Assembly: GCA_963725035.1 (NCBI GenBank)
Contig: CAVRWX010000018.1
Span: forward strand, 248,001-312,000
Length of the DNA: 64,000 nt
Direction of reading: 5' to 3'
Source: JALZKA01 sp963725035
GTDB taxonomy: Bacteria > Actinomycetota > Thermoleophilia > Solirubrobacterales > 70-9
Every line of letters starts with the position of its first letter. Positions within the stretch are counted from its first letter, which is position 1. A model generated the notes under the pieces. The model saw only the letters and a program-made list of their open reading frames with translations. It ran no database searches and was not told where the DNA came from. Position numbers and translations under genes: made by a program. Shown one piece after another: positions 58,501-64,000 of the stretch.

Positions 58501-58990
58501 GGCCTTCGGTGCGCTGTTCGAGGGACGCAAGGGGCAGTAAAGGGGGGAGGGCATCCCGGCGCGTCGTGCCAGCCCGCGGCGCCGCACCTTCGCCGAGAGG
58601 TGGAATTCCCTCCATATACGTGGAAATTCCTACTCTCGGCGTTTCGTTGGCGCCAGCTGGGCCGCGCGTGTGGGCGTGCGCCTCCGTGAGGAGCAGGCAG
58701 AGGTTGCGCCAGCCCGTGGCCGACTCGACCAGGAGCGTCAGGTGGAACGAGGTGCCAGGCACCGTGCCTGGCACCGGGGGCGCCACGGTTACCTCCGCGC
58801 CCACGATTGGCCGCACTCCCAGCGGCTGGCAGGCCGAGGCGAACTCCATTGCGCCCCAGACGCCGTCGTGGTCGGTGATCGCTAGCGCCTCGTGGCCCTG
58901 AGCGGCGGCGGCCGCCGCGAGGTCGTCGGGCGAGGAGGCGCCGTCGAGGAACGAGAAGCCCGAGTGGCAGTGAAGTTCGACGTAACCCAT
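55514..58990 (-). CDS. dnaE2: Error-prone DNA polymerase DnaE2 with palindromic insertions
   Basis: 1158 residues of a C-family polymerase used in damage-induced mutagenesis. The PHP domain opens the protein (MGYVELHCHSGFSFLDGASSP, LAITDHDGVWGAMEFA). Polymerase signatures include RGSSVSSVVCYLTGL, PDIDLDFPRDVREQLI (catalytic Asp pair), SQHSGGMVLATRPL, and the OB-fold near the C-terminus (EIAGVVVARQRPGTAKGIVFMLLEDETG). Two insertions stand out. Repeat A adds VPGTVPGT at residues 72-80. A 47-bp imperfect palindrome adds ETPRVGISTYMEGIPPLGEG at about 117-136. Both fall in loops of the PHP domain and keep the frame. It is part of a cassette with DUF6504 and ImuB. Confidence 0.94.
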   Translation of the reverse strand: MGYVELHCHSGFSFLDGASSPDDLAAAAAAQGHEALAITDHDGVWGAMEFASACQPLGVRPIVGAEVTVAPPVPGTVPGTSFHLTLLVESATGWRNLCLLLTEAHAHTRGPAGANETPRVGISTYMEGIPPLGEGAAPRAGTTRRDALPPLLPLASLEQRTEGLVCLSGCARDGALAGIFERAGGMPSGADSASAVALGERLVRAFGRDAFRVELQRPLWRHDMARNRWLAGLAERLGVLCVATGNVHAHDPSRAALQDALVAIRLGGSLDETGALRRGNSRSVLRPPAEMAQRFADYPGAVAESGRLAERLRFNLLSDHGYRYPGAEDEDADRELAELCAARFEGRYAGTPERREAKRRLEDELRVIRKLRLSGFFTLHADLLELAREVAREVRGPDSARGVLPPGRGRGSSVSSVVCYLTGLSHVDPVRAGLFLGRFLNEELTDVPDIDLDFPRDVREQLIPRIHQRYGPERSALVCAFPTFRVKGAVRELGKALGLPPTEIERVARSVDGWAGENFESDVEVAVGGKRADSTRWKALVRLVREAWGLPRHASQHSGGMVLATRPLNELCPIVPAAMEGRQIVMWDKDSCADAGFLKIDLLGLGMLSAVERCVDEVARTRNERLDLSRIRLDDPEVYDAIRNAETTGVFQIESRAQMQMLPRSLPESLDDLTVQVALVRPGPIQGGAVHPYLDRKARLREDPDYAIPYEHPALEPILSDTLGAIVFQDQVIQVAMALAGFSAGEAEGLRRAMSRKRSDEAMAAYAVRFVDGAVANGVPRETAARVFEQIRGFSGFGFPKSHAAAFGLLAYQSTWLRVHRGPEFLCALLNEQPMGFYPPDALVHEAQRRGIELLKPDVNRSGVDCRVERVGEGDEDLVVQIGLGYVNGLRKDDATAVVSERERSGRFSSLAELASRAGIRDEALGRLAWAGACESIEPDSEGARREARRIALWRLGVASGAGPRGQLSLPLPLPDAPELRELDDWEVAVADYASTGMTLGTHPVALLRDELDGVVPNSDLAVLPDRRSLEIAGVVVARQRPGTAKGIVFMLLEDETGVANVIVPPPVYTECRLAVRTAAYVRVEGRLERRGKVINVLAKSVKPLSMPGEPQAEVRTIEPDPVRETGRDAEPVEPARVAAAGALAAVAPAAQSFGGRG
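58593..58639. repeat. 47-bp imperfect palindrome inside dnaE2
   Basis: The arms CCGAGAGGTGGAAT and ATTCCTACTCTCGG pair at 12 of 14 positions, with outermost CCGAGAG/CTCTCGG perfect. It is much richer in AT than the surrounding coding DNA. It is translated as an insertion absent from the expected DnaE2 pattern. No second copy was found in this window. Confidence 0.6.
58751..58775. repeat. Palindromic repeat A, copy 3 (inside dnaE2)
   Basis: GGTGCCAGGCAC and GTGCCTGGCACC around a C, the same sequence as copies 1 and 2 except for the central base. On the minus strand it is translated as a tandem VPGT-VPGT in the PHP domain of DnaE2. Confidence 0.85.
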
Positions 58991-59036
58991 GAGCAGCCTC
59001 AGCCGCGAGGGCAGCAGGTTTCGGTAACTGTCTCGC

Positions 59037-59270
59037 TCATGCCCGCTGGCGGAACCAGCCCTTCTGGTCGTGGAACACGACCTCGCAGCGCCCGTCCGAG
59101 AGCGCCAGCTCGAAGTAGTGGCGGCGGATCGGCTCGGGAGTCCACCAGCGATCCTCGACCAGCCACTCCTCGCGCACCCCCTCGACCGCCGTCCCCTCAG
59201 CCGCGACGGGCCGCCCGCGCTCGTCCACGCGCACCCGCGCGGGCTTCGGCGCGTAGAGGAGGACGGTCAT
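59037..59270 (-). CDS. DUF6504 protein of the mutasome cassette
   Basis: 77 residues: VLLYAPKPARVRVDERGRPVAAEGTAVEGVREEWLVEDRWWTPEPIRRHYFELALSDGRCEVVFHDQKGWFRQRA. The WWTPEPIRRHYFEL block and its place between imuB and dnaE2 match the small protein often found in actinobacterial ImuB-DnaE2 operons. Its role is unknown; it may bridge the two polymerases. The ATG overlaps the imuB stop (ATGA). Confidence 0.72.
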   Translation of the reverse strand: MTVLLYAPKPARVRVDERGRPVAAEGTAVEGVREEWLVEDRWWTPEPIRRHYFELALSDGRCEVVFHDQKGWFRQRA

Positions 59271-60493
59271 CGCGCTGCCCGTTTCTGAGCCGCTGCGTCC
59301 TCGGGGAACGGGGTGAGCGTCGCCCAGCGCTCGGGAACGTCGGCGCCCGGATCCACCTCCAGCACGCGAAGGACCGCGCCCCGGCCGGCAGCTGCGCGCG
59401 CGTGGCGCACCGCCTCGGCGACCCGGCCGCGGCGCTCCTCGTTCTCGTCGGCCTGGAGCGTTGGCTGGCGCGGGGGAGCCTCGCCCAGCTCCAGGGCGCG
59501 AAGCGCCAGCTTGTGCGCGGGCGCGGGAAGCGCCTCCAGCTTCGGCTTGAGGACGAGGAGCAGGCGCTCACGGTTGGCGGTCGCCTGGCGGGTGGGCGCC
59601 TCGATCCGCCAACCGCCGCCGCCGGCCAGGCGCGCCTCGATCCGAAGGCGCCTGAAGCTCCGTCCGCGGCGAAGCGGGTTCGCCAGGAGGCGGTCGACCA
59701 GGAGCTCGAGCGCACGGTCGAGCTGCCCCGCCGTAGCGGCGTCGTGGAGCTCGATCTCCTCGCGGAGCTCGGCCCGCGGCTGACGGGGGCGAAGCGGCTC
59801 CTCGGCTCCACGCGCCATCCCCAGCGCGCGCAGCCCGGGATCGCCGAAGCGGTCTGCCACGGCATCGGAGGGAAGGGAGGCCAGCTCGCCCAGAGTCCGC
59901 ACTCCCAGTCGCTCCAGCGTGTCCACCAGGTTGACGCCCGTCCACTCGTCGCCCATCCGCTCGCGAAGGACGCCGACCTCGAGCGCCGCCAGGAACAGCC
60001 GCGCCTCGCGCTCAGAGACGATCACGGCGCGCCGCCGCGGTCGCGAGCGGAGGGCCGCCGCCAGCGCGCACAGGCGCGTGGGCCCCGCGCCAAGGCGCAC
60101 GCCCTGCCCCAGAAGGCGCCGAGCGCGCTCGAGCGCCCGCTCCGGCCGCCCCCACAGCGCCCGTAGGCCGTCCAGGCCGAAGAACGCCTCGCCCGGGCGG
60201 CGCGACTCGACCGCCGCGCCGATCCCCTCGAGCGTCGCAAGCGACTCCTCCCACGCCTCCTCGGCGCGCTGCGGGTCGGCCGGCACCAGCGCCAGAGTGG
60301 GGCAGCGCCCCAGCGCCTCGCCCAGCCGCATTCCCGCCACGACACCAAAAGCCTCCGCCGCTCCCGACGCGTCGCCAATCACCTGCACGCCACCCGGCTC
60401 GGGAGCGATCGCCACCGGCCGCGCCATCATCTCCCGCCGCCCGGCGAGCGCAGCACGAAGCTCGAAGCGAGGGATAAGGGCACAAGCGACCAT
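59267..60493 (-). CDS. imuB: ImuB-like Y-family polymerase homologue
   Basis: From ATG 60493 it has 408 residues (MVACALIPRFELRAALAGRREMMARPVAIAPEPGGVQVIGDASGAAEAFGV). The Y-family fold is recognisable, but the catalytic DD/E residues of true translesion polymerases are replaced, as in ImuB. ImuB acts as the adaptor that brings DnaE2 to the sliding clamp. The frame continues upstream to TTG 60520, but the LexA-type palindrome lies there, so ATG 60493 is preferred. It is the first gene of the imuB-DUF6504-dnaE2 operon. No imuA' is present in the window. Confidence 0.85.
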   Translation of the reverse strand: MVACALIPRFELRAALAGRREMMARPVAIAPEPGGVQVIGDASGAAEAFGVVAGMRLGEALGRCPTLALVPADPQRAEEAWEESLATLEGIGAAVESRRPGEAFFGLDGLRALWGRPERALERARRLLGQGVRLGAGPTRLCALAAALRSRPRRRAVIVSEREARLFLAALEVGVLRERMGDEWTGVNLVDTLERLGVRTLGELASLPSDAVADRFGDPGLRALGMARGAEEPLRPRQPRAELREEIELHDAATAGQLDRALELLVDRLLANPLRRGRSFRRLRIEARLAGGGGWRIEAPTRQATANRERLLLVLKPKLEALPAPAHKLALRALELGEAPPRQPTLQADENEERRGRVAEAVRHARAAAGRGAVLRVLEVDPGADVPERWATLTPFPEDAAAQKRAAR

Positions 60494-60494
60494 A

Positions 60495-60508
60495 CGAACA
60501 CATGTTCG
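60495..60508. promoter_or_regulatory. LexA-type SOS box upstream of imuB
   Basis: A 14-bp palindrome, CGAACACATGTTCG (CGAAC-N4-GTTCG), the pattern of actinobacterial LexA sites. It is just upstream of ATG 60493 in the divergent region shared with the lipoprotein gene. It predicts DNA-damage induction of the mutasome cassette. A TTGACA -35-like hexamer lies on the minus strand at 60515-60520. Confidence 0.75.
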
Positions 60509-60566
60509 CACACGTGTCAAGGCCGGAGGTGAACCGAATCAAGGCGCCGCCAGCGATACTCAGGGC

Positions 60567-61055
60567 ATGTCCCGGCGCTTCGTAGCCATCCCCTTTATTG
60601 CCGCCGTTATCGCCATCTCATCGTGTGGAGGCGATGGCGGACAGCCGGCCACCTCCGAGTCGGATGAGCCCACCGCCGACCTAGAGGGCCCCGAAGAAGA
60701 CGTCGAGCTAATCCGCTCCTGGGCCGAAGCGCTGACGGAGAGCGACATCGAAGCCGCCGCCGAGTTCTTCGCGATCCCGTCCGTCGCCGAGAACGGGCTC
60801 TCCTACGACATCGAGACCGTTGAGGACGCCCGCTTCTTCAACGATTCACTCCCATGCGGAGCCACCCTGGAGGAGACGAGCGTCGAGGGCAGGTTCATCA
60901 CCGCCACCTTCGAGTTGACCGAGCGACCAGGCCAGGGGCCCTGTCCAGGCAGCGGAAATCTCGCTCAGACCAGCTTCGTGATCGAGGACGGAGCGATCGT
61001 CGAGTGGCGCCGAGTGGCCCTGCCGGGCGAGCAGGACTCCGGGCAAACGACGTAG
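60567..61055 (+). CDS. Putative lipoprotein with an NTF2-like C-terminal domain
   Basis: 162 residues. The N-terminus MSRRFVAIPFIAAVIAISSCGG has a lipobox with Cys20, then an acidic linker (TSESDEPTADLEGPEEDVELI). The remainder (SWAEALTESDIEAAAEFFAIPSVAENGLSYDIETVEDARFFNDSLPCGATLEETSVEGRFITATFELTERPG...FVIEDGAIVEWRRVALP) has the helix-then-beta order of an NTF2/SnoaL fold and two further Cys. It is divergent from imuB, sharing 73 bases with the SOS box, so damage inducibility is possible. Function is unknown. Confidence 0.68.
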   Translation: MSRRFVAIPFIAAVIAISSCGGDGGQPATSESDEPTADLEGPEEDVELIRSWAEALTESDIEAAAEFFAIPSVAENGLSYDIETVEDARFFNDSLPCGATLEETSVEGRFITATFELTERPGQGPCPGSGNLAQTSFVIEDGAIVEWRRVALPGEQDSGQTT

Positions 61056-61160
61056 CAACACACCCTTCTTAACCCGGAAACAGGCATCTAGCGGCCTCGC
61101 TCTGATAGAAGTGGGGGCACGGGGAAGAGGAACCCGTGTGTCTCAAACCAAGGAGAATTA

Positions 61161-62473
61161 ATGCATAGGCTTAGGTTGGTTTCGACCGCCGCTGCCATCG
61201 TTGCGCTTTCGTTCGGAGTCGCCGCCTGTGGCGACGACGATGACGAGGGCGACAGCGGTGGAACCGGCGAGGACGTATCGGACGCGTCGTTTGACCTGAA
61301 CGTGGGAGTCCTGTCTCCCCAGACCGGTGGCCTCAGCGCGTTCGCACCCGCGGGCGACAAGGCTGCGGGTATCGCGGTCGAGCAGATCACTGCCGCACTC
61401 GAGGAAGCTGGTGCCGACGGCATCACGATCGAAGCGAACATAGAGGACTCCCAGACCGAGCCTGCCGCTGCGCAGTCCGCAGCGAACAAGCTCATCTCCG
61501 GGCGGTTCCAACTGCCTGGTCGGTCCATGGTCGTCCGATGAGACCGTTCCGGTCGGCCGCTCAGTGGCTGCCCGCGAGCAGATCCCGCTGATCTCGCCGT
61601 CCGCGACCAGCCCGGCGATCTCGGAGCTCCCCGACGACGGATACGTGTTCCGCACGGCCCCGTCCGACGCGCTCCAGGGTCAGGTGATCGCCGACGTCAT
61701 GGAAGAAGAGGTCAGTACCGACTCCGTCGTCTCCGTCGCGGCGCGTAACGACGCCTACGGCGAAGGCATCGCAACCGAGTTCACGGCGGCGTGGGAGGAG
61801 AAGGGCGGAACCGTCACGGACGGCTCCCCGGTGCTCTACGACGTGGAGCTCTCCTCGTACAACTCCGAGGCCGAGTCGATCGTTGCCGACAGCCCGGATG
61901 CGTACGTGATCATCGATTTCGAGGAGCCCTACAACGAGATGGGCGCCGCGCTCGCGCGGACCGGCGATTTCGATGCGTCGACGATGTACACGGCTGACGG
62001 ACTCGCGTTCGAGGACGGCATCCCGGACTCGATCGCAGCTGATTCCCTCTACGGCGCCAACGGCACACGCCCGGCGACGCCCGAGAGCGATGTCGGCTAC
62101 CGAGTTCGACTCCCTCTTCACCGATGCCGATCCGGCTGACGTGAAGCGGAACTCGTTCGATTCCCAGAACTTCGACGCTGTGACGCTTTGCGCGCTCGCG
62201 GCTGTCGCTGCTGGTTCGAACGAGGGTGCGGACATCGCCGAGCAGATCCAGGCGGTGGCTTCGGCCCCAGGTGACAAGTACGACTTCACCACGATGGCCG
62301 ATGCCATCACGGCCCTCCAGGCCGGTGAAGACATCGACTTCGAGGGCGTGTCCGGAAACATGGACCTCGATGACAACGGTGACCCGACTGTCGGTACGTA
62401 CGACGTATACGCGTACGACGACAAGGGTGCGTTCTCGGTCTCAGACCAGGTCGAGAAGGAGGCGGGCGAGTAG
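61161..62473 (+). CDS. ABC-transporter substrate-binding lipoprotein, LivK/branched-chain amino-acid type, two frameshifts
   Basis: ATG 61161 follows AAGGAG. A lipobox (VAACGDDDDEGD) is followed by NVGVLSPQTGGLSAFAPAGDKAAGIAVEQI, the first lobe of a type 1 periplasmic-binding protein. After an extra G near 61500 the frame gives GGSNCLVGPWSSDETVPVGRSVAAREQIPLISPSATSPAI...MYTADGL. A second extra G near 62100 leads to ATEFDSLFTDADP...QVEKEAGE. Corrected length is about 436 residues. It probably delivers hydrophobic amino acids or related ligands. The convergent livF-livG genes on the other side of the terminator fit the same transporter. Confidence 0.82.
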
Positions 62474-62500
62474 CCCTCACTCCAACGTCTCGTAAGAGAG

Positions 62501-62540
62501 CGGCGCGGTGCCTTCGGGCGCCGCGCCGTTTCTCGTTTAG
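62501..62540. terminator. Bidirectional terminator between convergent transport genes
   Basis: CGGCGCGGTGCC-TTCG-GGCGCCGCGCCG (62501-62528) is a long GC stem with a UUCG loop followed by TTTCTCGTTT. It lies between the binding-protein gene (+) and livF (-). Confidence 0.85.
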
Positions 62541-62549
62541 GGGGACCGA

Positions 62550-62578
62550 GGTGCCAGGCACCTGCGGAGCCAGGCACC
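62550..62578. repeat. Repeat A, copy 4 (altered)
   Basis: GGTGCCAGGCACC then GCCAGGCACC: the second arm is in direct rather than inverted orientation, unlike the three palindromic copies. It lies nine bases after the terminator T-tract and ends four bases before the livF stop. Confidence 0.7.
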
Positions 62579-62581
62579 AGG

Positions 62582-63374
62582 CTAGGGCTGCTCGTCCGCC
62601 TCGGCGGCGTCGACCCGGCCGGCGCCGCCGCCCAGGTAGAGCTCAGCGACCTTCGGGTCTGCGACCAGCTCGGGACCAGGCCCGGTGAACTTGTTCGTCG
62701 CCAAGGTCCAGGACGTAGCCGCGATGGCTCAGGGTGAGCGCGCGGCGAGCGTTCTGCTCGACCATCAGGATCGTCACGCCCGCCGCGTTCACCTCGAGCA
62801 CCTTCTCGAAGACGGCGTCGACGAACGCGGGGGCGAGCCCGGCGGACGGCTCGTCCAGCAGCAGGATCTCGGGGCCCGGCATGAGCGCGCGGCCCATGGC
62901 GACCATCTGGCGCTCGCCTCCCGACATCGTTCCCGCCGCTTGGCGCCGGCGCTCCTCGAGGCGCGGGAAGAGGCCGAACATTCGCTCCATGCGCTCCTCG
63001 ACGGTTCCCTCGCCGCCCGCAATCGCGCCCAGCTCCAGGTTCTCTTGGACCGTGAGACTCGGGAAGACGTTGTCGAGCTGCGGCACATAGGAGACGCCGG
63101 CCCGCGTCACCGAATGGGGGGCGAGGCCCGTGATGTCGTTGTCGTGAAGGGATATCGAGCCTGTACGGGGCGGAACGAGGCCAAAGATCGACTTCATGAG
63201 GGTGGACTTGCCCGCGCCGTTCGGGCCGACGATCGTCACGATCTCGCCGTCATAGACCTCGAGATCGACGCCGTTCAGAATGTCCACCTCGGGTGTGTAG
63301 CCCGCGACCACGCCCGACACCTTGAGGACGGGGTTCCTCTGGGACGAGTGTGCTTGGGAGCCGGCTTCACTCAT
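62582..63374 (-). CDS. livF: ABC transporter ATP-binding protein LivF, one frameshift near 62701
   Basis: The branched-chain amino-acid type ATPase. Walker A GPNGAGKSTL, Q-loop VPQLDNVFPSL, signature MSGGERQMVAMGRAL, Walker B PEILLLDEPSAGLAP, and the H-loop region MVEQNARRALTLSHRGYVLDLG are all present. The C-terminal LivF tail (TNKFTGPGPELVADPKVAELYLGGGAGRVDAAEADEQP) is in another frame after an extra base at about 62701, ending at 62582-62584. Corrected length is about 263 residues. It is the partner of livG, whose 3' end overlaps its start by eight bases. Confidence 0.9.
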
Positions 63375-64000
63375 CGCGAAGCTCCTTGGCCTTCTCGAGC
63401 TCTTCGGCCTGCGCCTCGCCCATGCCGAGGTAGGCGTCGATCACCTTCTGGTCGGCGCGGATCTCTGCGGGAGGTCCGTGGGCGATGACCTTGCCGAGCG
63501 CCATCACGACGACTTCGTCGGAATGGTTCATGACAACGTCCATGTCGTGCTCGACGAAGAGGAACGTGACGCCCTCTTCGGTACGAAGCCGCTCCATGTG
63601 TTCCAGAAGGCGGCGGCCGAGCGTCGGGTTGATCCCGGCCATCGGCTCGTCGAGGAGCACCATGCGTGGCTGCGTCATCAGGGCGCGCGCCAGCTCGAGC
63701 AGCTTGCGCTGGCCGCCGGAGAGCGTGCCGGCATAGTCGTCCGCCTTCGTGTGGAGGTTGAAGGTCTCGAGCAGCGCGTGTGCGCGCTCCTCGGCGTCCT
63801 TCTCCCGCGCACGGGAGGCCAAGGGGCGGCCGAAGAGGGTGGGGAGGTGCTCGCCGGGATGATGCGAAGTCGCGAGCAGCATGTTGTCAATTACCGGCAT
63901 CGCGGCGAGCGCCTTTGTGATCTGGAATGTACGAACCATGCCCAGGCGGGCGATCGTGTATGGGGCCTTGCGGAAGATCGAGCGATCCTCGTAGGTGATC
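63367..64000 (-). CDS. livG: ABC transporter ATP-binding protein LivG (5' end outside window)
   Basis: The frame stays open to the window edge, so the start is missing. It includes the end of the ATP-binding core: LGMVRTFQITKALAAMPVIDNML, signature LSGGQRKLLELARALM, Walker B PRMVLLDEPMAGINPTLG, and FLFVEHDMDVVMNHSDEVVVMALGKVIAHGPPAEIRADQKVIDAYLG, the LivG-specific C-terminus. The Walker A motif lies upstream of 64000. It forms a heterodimeric ATPase with LivF; permease genes probably lie beyond the window. Confidence 0.93.
   Translation of the reverse strand, partial: ITYEDRSIFRKAPYTIARLGMVRTFQITKALAAMPVIDNMLLATSHHPGEHLPTLFGRPLASRAREKDAEERAHALLETFNLHTKADDYAGTLSGGQRKLLELARALMTQPRMVLLDEPMAGINPTLGRRLLEHMERLRTEEGVTFLFVEHDMDVVMNHSDEVVVMALGKVIAHGPPAEIRADQKVIDAYLGMGEAQAEELEKAKELRDE

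Overview
This is a high-GC bacterial chromosome segment, most likely from an actinobacterium of the class Thermoleophilia (Solirubrobacterales-like). The evidence is: GTG starts and strongly G/C-ending codons, a 23S rRNA that carries an extra high-GC Gram-positive type segment near 51880-52000, menaquinone rather than ubiquinone genes, an ImuB/DUF6504/DnaE2 mutasome cassette, tandem secreted RTX-like calcium-binding proteins, and the signal-peptide style of the small secreted proteins. The species cannot be named from the sequence alone.

Layout. 0.07-5 kb: sulfolipid gene sqdB, acetolactate synthase ilvB-ilvN and isochorismate synthase menF. 5-8.6 kb: lipid metabolism (PAP2-type membrane protein, cdsA, pgsA) and a PHP phosphoesterase. 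8.6-15.6 kb: a carboxylesterase and the menaquinone block menB-menA-menC-menD on the minus strand with menE divergent. 15.6-20.6 kb: ilvC, two DUF4389 membrane proteins, a cupin, serC and serA. 20.6-24.2 kb: a quinone-oxidoreductase-like gene, a membrane protein and three tandem RTX-like secreted proteins. 24.2-39.4 kb: leuA with a leucine leader peptide, an XRE-cupin regulator with leuC-leuD, leuB, ilvE, and cimA with an Ile/Leu/Val leader peptide. These are interleaved with an SDR, a methyltransferase, a hydrolase/metallo-beta-lactamase pair and a UBP zinc-finger/cNMP-TrxR-like redox pair. 39.4-48.2 kb: small enzymes, argH, a DNA glycosylase, a class A PBP and tyrS. 48.2-53.6 kb: one 16S-23S-5S rRNA operon without spacer tRNAs. 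53.6-60.5 kb: GlsB-like protein, M28 peptidase, then the dnaE2/DUF6504/imuB cassette behind a LexA-type box. 60.5-64 kb: a lipoprotein, a branched-chain amino-acid ABC binding protein, and convergent livF-livG running off the window edge.

How the genes work together. Leucine, valine and isoleucine synthesis is almost complete (ilvBN, ilvC, ilvE, leuABCD), with isoleucine carbon apparently coming from citramalate (cimA) rather than threonine; ilvD is not in the window. Menaquinone synthesis from chorismate to DHNA and its prenylation is present (menF, D, C, E, B, A; no menH seen). serC/serA make serine.

The most unusual content is repetitive and structural. Palindromic repeats interrupt menE and dnaE2 in frame and recur between genes. 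A separate hairpin element occurs three times with compensatory stem changes around a constant TAAA loop. Two amino-acid-biosynthesis operons have leader peptides that suggest ribosome-mediated attenuation. Ten genes carry frameshifts, mostly apparent single-base insertions, in otherwise intact conserved proteins. This pattern suggests sequence or assembly errors rather than gene decay.
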